10,510 nt of DNA from CAYNYI01 sp964401455 (GTDB taxonomy: Bacteria > Fibrobacterota > OXYB2-FULL-49-7 > CAYNYI01): assembly GCA_964401455.1 (NCBI GenBank), contig CAYNYI010000097.1, positions 1-10,510 on the forward strand. Reading direction: 5' to 3'. Of this stretch, positions 6,684 to 10,510 are shown in pieces. How positions within the stretch are numbered: position 1 is the first letter of the stretch; each line of letters starts with the position of its first letter. The notes under the pieces were generated by a model. The model searched no databases. It was given only the letters and a program-made list of their open reading frames with translations, and had not been told where the DNA came from. The translations under genes were made by a program, and so were the position numbers.

Positions 6684-7727
6684 TTACTGTCCGACCAGAA
6701 ATCTTAATTCAGCATAACGGAGCTTACCAGTCTTCAGTTCCTGCACCCTGAGAAGGGCATAATAAGGCCCGGGAACCAGGCTTCTCACAGAAAGTCTCGC
6801 CACCGGGACCCTGCGCTTTTCAATTCCGGAGGAAATGCGCGGGAGAATGGATAGAATCTTCATTCCCAGCACGCTGTATATTTCAACGGAATATTCAACG
6901 CGTCCTTCCGGGCGGAAAACAAAATCTATGAAATCACACCCTTCAGGCTGCGGGACCGGACCCGCCATAAAACAAAAACCATCTCTTTCATTAGGCGAGT
7001 TTCCCGGAATAAACCGTTCAATGGAGACTAGCTTTTCCTCGAATCCGGCAGTTACCGAAATGTTTTCTGTAACAGAGATATCTTGTCTGGGATTATCGGA
7101 TTTTCCGTCGGACCATTCCGTAAAAGACCAGCCATCCCCGGGTACAGCCTCCACTTCGGTGCCGCTCTCACCTTCGTTGATAACCTGAAACACGTTGCCT
7201 GATACACTCCCTCCGGCAGCGGCAGAATAGCTCAGAGTACAAAGTGAAACGGGAGGCCGCCAGGTTGTAGCGACCCTATAAGGCGAACCGTCCAGGGCTG
7301 TTCCGTTGAAGTTTATCCAGCCGACAGCCACGCTGTAAGCGTAACCGGAGAATTCTCCGGTAAGAGTATCTATAACCACTCCGCCGTTTTCCGGAGAGAA
7401 ATTAATCCATCCCGCCGCAGAAGACCAGGCATACCCCGAAAGATTACCAAAGCCGTCATTATTAACTCCGTAATCGCCGGCTCCGGTATTTCCATATACA
7501 TATTCCCCTCCTTCTGAATAGCTTCCGTATTTCAGCCATCCCAGCGAACTGCTGTAAGCATAGCCTTCAAGATGTGTCGAATAAACCATAACCGGATAAT
7601 CAGAACCGTGATCTATCCAGCCGGCGGTACTGCTCCACCCCCATTTGTTGTTTGTATCTATTACACCCGAAAAAAGCAGCGGGACTGAGAAAAAAAGAAA
7701 AATATAACTGAATATGTATTTATTCAC
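6684..7727 (-). CDS. Exported protein with GWI repeats, InlB-like repeat and FlgD-like C-terminal domain
   Basis: A 347-residue secreted or surface protein of unknown role. Residues 1-20 form a signal peptide (NKYIFSYIFLFFSVPLLFS) with cleavage likely after S20. Residues 29-140 contain four variants of the motif G-Y/W-A/S-x-S-x3-G-W-I/L: WGWSSTAGWI, GYAYSSSLGWL, GYAWSSAAGWINF and GYAYSVAVGWINF. Residues ~163-231 resemble a bacterial InlB B-like repeat (AAGGSVSG...GESGTEVEAVPGDGWSFTEWSDG...VTAGFE). Residues ~235-347 look like the beta-sandwich FlgD/T9SS-type C-terminal domains (VEYSVEIYSVLGMKILSIL...LVPGPYYALLRV). The start codon is GTG at 7727. Its ribosome-binding site is AGGA at 7741-7738, overlapping the reconstructed stop of the upstream surface gene, so the two appear translationally coupled. 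The fold names are recognised by pattern only; no function is claimed. Confidence 0.85.
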   Translation of the reverse strand: MNKYIFSYIFLFFSVPLLFSGVIDTNNKWGWSSTAGWIDHGSDYPVMVYSTHLEGYAYSSSLGWLKYGSYSEGGEYVYGNTGAGDYGVNNDGFGNLSGYAWSSAAGWINFSPENGGVVIDTLTGEFSGYAYSVAVGWINFNGTALDGSPYRVATTWRPPVSLCTLSYSAAAGGSVSGNVFQVINEGESGTEVEAVPGDGWSFTEWSDGKSDNPRQDISVTENISVTAGFEEKLVSIERFIPGNSPNERDGFCFMAGPVPQPEGCDFIDFVFRPEGRVEYSVEIYSVLGMKILSILPRISSGIEKRRVPVARLSVRSLVPGPYYALLRVQELKTGKLRYAELRFLVGQ

Positions 7728-7737
7728 TTCCGAGCGA

Positions 7738-7741
7738 TCCT
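7738..7741 (-). promoter_or_regulatory. Ribosome-binding site embedded in the upstream stop codon
   Basis: On the minus strand the sequence TAGGA combines the TAG stop (7742-7740) of the reconstructed TIG-repeat gene with AGGA (7741-7738), ten bases before the GTG start at 7727. Ribosomes finishing the upstream gene would be delivered to this site. That arrangement supports 7740, rather than 7880, as the functional end of the upstream gene. Confidence 0.5.
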
Positions 7742-10110
7742 ATTCATAAGAAAAATGAAATTTGTTTGACAGAATACCCGAGGCATTAATAAAATAAATT
7801 TCCCTGTCCATACCGTCTCCGGCGGGCAGAGTAAAAGAAATTTTGCTGTCAGGCTCAGAAATATCCCGAATAAAATCGGTTAAAAACTACCGGCGACATA
7901 TATAAGGCCTCCCTCTAAACCAAAGTTATTACCGGTCAAAGACATAACAGTTCCCCCATTCTCAGAGCAGGCAAGTGTTGTGATATCCAAAGCAGTCGGA
8001 CAACCACTCAAAGTAAGAATCTCAGGCGCTGCGTATTCAACATATACCGAATCCGGGGCGGATAGTCCGGATTCAGCTGAATTTGCGGTCAGATATACTC
8101 TTCCGGTCCCTGCCGGCAGTTCACAAATAATCCGGGAGGAATCTACAAAATCGATAATCGGACAGTTTTTACCGGATGCCGCTATAACGGTGCTCTCCGT
8201 GAAACCGCTTCCCGAGAGGGTAATTTCGGAACCACCGCAAGCAGGGCAGTCGACGGTGGCGGAACCGGTATCCCGGCATCCGGAAACGGAGTAAATAACC
8301 GGCGCAACTCCCGAAAAATACAGAACATCCGTTCCTTCAGCGGAAGCGCTGTTAAGGGCTTCTATAACAAATACAAAACCTGAGCTGTCGCTCTTTTGAG
8401 TAACACAGGAAATTGTAGAATCATCCGGGATTTCAATATCCGTGCACGAATACCTAAACGGATTACCCAGAGGACCGTAATGTACCGACATATTCTCTGC
8501 GGCGGCAAGGTTTTCCGCTTTAAAATAAACCCTGCTGCGCCCGTAGGAAGACAAAGTGCATAGAGAAGATCCAGAATCTGAATAAGAACTCCGGAGACCG
8601 CCTCCTATAATAGAAGGAGGGGGATATTCTATTTCACCATCGGCGGTATATGTCTGGAGGCCCTTCTTTATAGTGAGCTCAAGCTGCCTGCCCGCATATG
8701 CGGGCATGACTAGCACTATGGAATCCATTGAAGAAAAAAGAATTACAGCCGGCTCCTTCTCCGAAAAAGAAGATCCCGGCAACCCGATTCGAACATCCAG
8801 ATCCGCCGGATCGGGTGATAGATTTCTGCCATTAAAAACGGCAGTATCTCCACCGCTGACACTGGAAACGCTTACGGTAGAGAACGGTTCTATCTCCGGC
8901 CCCATAAATGAGATCAAACGCGAGGTATCACTTTTAATTCCATCAATATCTACGACGGCATGCACAACATTACCTCCATCAGGTATTATTGGGAGGGTGA
9001 ACGAAAATGATGTATGCGCATTAATAAGTGAGATGTTTTCTGCGCTGACACCTTCTATCTGGATTGAAATAAACGCCCCTTCCGTTCCGAAATTGTCTCC
9101 GGTAACTGTAATCACTTCTGAGCCGTCGATAAGACAATCTTCTGTTGAATCCCCATTATCCACGCATCCGCTCATTGTATATATTACCGGAGCATCATAG
9201 ATCCAGGGAGCCCCGGCAGAGACCGTATAAGAGAAATCGCCATCAGCTGCCGCTGTTTGACAGACATAAGGAATGTTTTCAGAATCAATATTAAGAATTA
9301 TATCGCCGCTGCCGGTTCCGGCCGGAGAAATAAACGAAACCTGCCCTGATGCAGTATCAATTATATCAGAAGAGGGGACAGCTGTCCCGCCCACGGTTAT
9401 AGAAAGAGAAGTCACCGGATCAGGAAATACTCCTGAAAGGATAACGGTATCGCCGCCCCTCGTTGATGCGCCCGAATAGGTGAAAGCATTTACGTATTTC
9501 TCTTCGGTATTTGACTGCCGGTTCAGAGGATCAGGAAGTGTGCCTGTTACAAGCATCCCGTCCACCCAGGCGGTTTTTCCGTTTACTATATAATCTGCCT
9601 GGGCATCCGCCGAATAAGTGTTTACCATATCAGTAAGGACTCCATCCACACCGAAGATGTTTACACCGGACTTTATATTGGAGGAATCAAGATCGGTATC
9701 ACCGTAAACTTTACCGCTGCCGTCATGCAAACCGGAAGAGATACCCTGGTCAGCCGTCGAAGGGGTTATGTACTGCCCGCCGATTTCCGGCATTGTACCT
9801 GTCATTACCCCCCAGGAGTTGGTATCCAGGCTCCAGAAAGTCTTTCCCTGAACCACATTATGTCCGGAAGCTGCGCTGTCATTTGATGCGGGGGCTTTTT
9901 CCATAATATCATCAATTGATTTACGCACAGAAGAACCGCCGGGGCCCGCAGCAGGTTCAAGAAAAGTCCCTTTCGATCCCGTTCTTCCGCTGTCAAGCCT
10001 GTTATAGATATCATCAAGAGTATATGAAGAGTCCGTTTCGGGACCATTCTGGGCTGCTGCTGTAAACAAAATCGCAAAGATACATAAAGAGGAAAAAAAA
10101 ATCTACCCAT
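7740..10110 (-). CDS. Large exported multi-TIG/IPT surface protein, read through two apparent frameshifts
   Basis: The continuous frame covers 7880-10069, but both ends are off-frame. From the ATG at 10110, preceded by GGGAG (10122-10118), one extra T in the T9 tract gives MGRFFFSSLCIFAILFTAAA, a textbook signal peptide. One extra T at 7882-7886 restores ~46 C-terminal residues and a TAG at 7742-7740. The corrected product is 790 residues. After the signal peptide comes an N-terminal module (YTLDDIYNRLDSG, SIDDIMEKAP, GKTFWSLDTNSWGVMTGT), then GDTDLDSSNIKSGVNIFGVDG and GKTAWVDGMLVTGTLPD units seen in other environmental secreted proteins. About six TIG/IPT-like beta-sandwich repeats follow, several with the pattern SGC...C...GG..I.L.G..FG. 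A role in adhesion or surface binding is an inference from repeat type. It could be phase-variable, recoded, a young pseudogene, or intact with two read errors. It is the first gene of the pair with the GWI-repeat protein. Confidence 0.8.
7882..7886 (-). other. Frameshift site at a T5 tract and apparent TAA stop
   Basis: On the minus strand the frame reads GGT AGT TTT TAA. With one more T, or after a -1 slip of the TTT codon, it reads TTT TTA ACC GAT and continues in frame to 7740. The recovered residues include ISFTLPAGDG, which parallels FSFTLP and CELPAGTG in the earlier TIG-like repeats of the same protein. The match in phase and position shows that this was once, or still is, the coding frame. 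Confidence 0.8.
8689..8706. repeat. Perfect 18-bp palindrome inside the TIG-repeat gene
   Basis: TGCCCGCATATGCGGGCA is its own reverse complement. Flanked by GAC, it resembles the short dispersed palindromes (GTCATGCCCGC...GCGGGCA) that give PAYAG peptides in many bacterial genomes. Here it encodes MPAYAG on the minus strand. The encoded segment aligns without extra residues to LPAGTG in a sister repeat, so it may be native coding sequence rather than an insertion. Confidence 0.6.
10093..10101 (-). repeat. T9 homopolymer at codon 4 of the surface gene (candidate contingency tract)
   Basis: On the minus strand ATG GGT AGA is followed by nine T residues and then CC. With nine T the frame leaves the long downstream frame and runs on as an unrelated 101-aa reading. 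With ten (or seven) T it enters the signal peptide and the long frame. Mononucleotide tracts just after a start codon are the usual site of slipped-strand phase variation of surface proteins. This one is the longest single-base tract I noticed in coding sequence here. Confidence 0.75.
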
Positions 10111-10117
10111 AATTAAA

Positions 10118-10122
10118 CTCCC
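10118..10122 (-). promoter_or_regulatory. Ribosome-binding site fixing the start of the TIG-repeat gene
   Basis: GGGAG on the minus strand lies seven bases before the ATG at 10110. No comparable site precedes the TTG at 10069 that opens the uninterrupted frame. The codons between 10102 and 10070 in that frame spell a hydrophobic signal-peptide core following an in-frame TAG (10105-10103). The site therefore favours translation from 10110 through the T9 tract. Confidence 0.65.
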
Positions 10123-10140
10123 GTGTATTTCAGAACAAAT

Positions 10141-10190
10141 ATATTCTTAAGCTAATATTATCCTATAAGAATATCAATTCATATATTCAA
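10141..10190 (-). promoter_or_regulatory. Candidate promoter and 9-bp inverted repeat upstream of the surface-protein pair
   Basis: On the minus strand TTGAAT (10190-10185) is followed after 17 bases by TATAGG (10167-10162). Another possible -10, GATAAT, follows at 10162-10157. Overlapping these, ATATTCTTA (10141-10149) and TAAGAATAT (10166-10174) form a perfect 9-bp inverted repeat with a 16-bp spacer. That could be an operator, or an early-transcript hairpin. The hexamers are weak and the region is A/T rich, so the promoter position is tentative. Confidence 0.4.
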
Positions 10191-10229
10191 AAAACATTAA
10201 ACAAAAAAACTAAAAATATTTCCAATTTG

Positions 10230-10258
10230 TTGACAGGAATGAAAAATTTATATAGACT
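10230..10258 (+). promoter_or_regulatory. Predicted promoter of the LacI-family gene
   Basis: TTGACA (10230-10235, a 6/6 match) is followed by TAGACT (10253-10258, spacing 17, 4/6 match) or TATAGA (10251-10256, spacing 15). Transcription would start near 10264, about 50 nt before the ATG at 10315, placing the AACGT-type direct repeats in the transcribed leader. Confidence 0.55.
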
Positions 10259-10268
10259 TTAGTTATGC

Positions 10269-10302
10269 AACGTTTAGTTGTATTTAACCGAAACGTATAG
10301 TT
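10269..10302. promoter_or_regulatory. Direct repeats AACGTTTAGTT / AACGTATAGTT, candidate operator
   Basis: Two 11-bp copies (10269-10279 and 10292-10302) differ at one base and are offset by 23 bp, about two helical turns. The outer parts also form an inverted pair ACGTTT...AAACGT (10270-10275 and 10291-10296). They lie between the predicted start site and the coding start of the LacI-family gene, the usual place for autoregulatory operators. Binding by this regulator is an inference. Confidence 0.45.
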
Positions 10303-10314
10303 TAGGAAAAATCA

Positions 10315-10510
10315 ATGCCCGTTACCATCTCGCAAATCGCCAGAGAATCCGGATTATCAAAATCAGCAGTATCGCGGGCACTCCATAATTACAAGGATAT
10401 CAGCGAAAAAACAAGAAATCTTATTCTGGATACAGCTTGCCGGCTCGGATATATGCCGGATGAGACTCTGTCACGGTTAGGCAAAGGCCTTTCCACATTT
10501 ACCAGGACCA
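10315..10510 (+). CDS. LacI-family transcriptional regulator (N-terminal part; runs off the window)
   Basis: 65 codons are visible from the ATG at 10315, with AGGA at 10304-10307 seven bases upstream. The sequence VTISQIARESGLSKSAVSRA (3-22) is the LacI-type helix-turn-helix, with the recognition helix SKSAVSRAL. It is followed by LHNYKDISEKTRNLILDTA and LGYMPDETLSRLGKG, the position of the third helix and the minor-groove hinge. The ligand-binding periplasmic-protein-like domain lies beyond the window, so the effector, often a sugar, is unknown. It is divergent from the surface-protein pair with a 204-bp shared control region, so it may regulate that pair as well as itself. No frame problem is seen in the available part. 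Confidence 0.92.
   Translation, partial: MPVTISQIARESGLSKSAVSRALHNYKDISEKTRNLILDTACRLGYMPDETLSRLGKGLSTFTRT

Noticed and set aside
8673..9200. 175-codon + strand frame containing LPAYAGMTS
   Set aside because: Antisense to the TIG-repeat gene; the PAYAGMT peptide is simply the other strand of the 18-bp palindrome.
10067..10069. TTG as the true start of the large surface gene
   Set aside because: It lies inside the hydrophobic core of the signal peptide, lacks a ribosome-binding site, and would leave no positively charged N-terminus.
9805..10110. 101-codon minus-strand frame starting at the ATG at 10110
   Set aside because: Only its first few codons up to the T9 tract belong to a real gene; after the tract the reading is out of frame with a signal peptide and a long domain-bearing frame.
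1..10510. CRISPR array, tRNA/rRNA gene, insertion sequence or phage genes
   Set aside because: I looked for regular spaced repeats, cloverleaf-like segments, transposase motifs and terminal inverted repeats on both strands and found none; every spacer between genes is under 300 bp.

Overview
The window reads as chromosomal housekeeping DNA from a Gram-negative-type, probably uncultured bacterium, followed by a more accessory surface-protein locus. It shows ten genes (two cut by the window edges) and no tRNA, rRNA, CRISPR array, transposase or phage gene that I can see. The phylum cannot be fixed from this sequence. Secreted proteins with TIG/IPT-like repeats, GWI repeats and a FlgD-like C-terminal domain are common in environmental diderm lineages, so that is only a weak guess.

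Layout: (1) 1-90, the end of an unidentified + strand gene, followed by glyA (serine hydroxymethyltransferase, +). (2) 1356-4188, a compact minus-strand operon der - gpsA - merR-type regulator, each junction a 4-bp stop/start overlap. The regulator's end overlaps the end of glyA by 16 bp. A consensus-like promoter lies in front of der. (3) 4310-4600, a 96-aa orphan with a STAS-like pattern (minus) behind its own near-consensus promoter. It is divergent from a stand-alone cytoplasmic parvulin, ppiC (+, 4790-5077), and three related ATAACTAT boxes sit across the shared spacer. (4) 5069-6544, glpK (glycerol kinase, minus), tail-to-tail with ppiC. (5) 6684-10110, a minus-strand pair of exported proteins: a 790-aa multi-TIG protein, then a 347-aa protein with GWI repeats. 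(6) 10315 to the end, the DNA-binding half of a LacI-family regulator (+), divergent from the surface-protein pair.

The main result concerns the large surface gene. Its continuous frame (7880-10069) has neither a proper start nor a proper end. Restoring one T in a T9 tract three codons after a well-placed ATG (10110) creates a clean signal peptide. Restoring one T in a T5 tract at the apparent stop (7882-7886) recovers the missing end of the last TIG-like domain and brings the stop to 7740, where it forms the ribosome-binding site of the next gene. The gene is therefore phase-variable, recoded, recently broken, or affected by two homopolymer read errors. Two 8-base homopolymers inside other genes of the window are in frame, which argues mildly against careless base calling.

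Together the genes cover one-carbon metabolism (glyA), glycerol-3-phosphate supply (gpsA from dihydroxyacetone phosphate, glpK from glycerol), ribosome assembly (der), protein folding (ppiC) and a regulated surface module.
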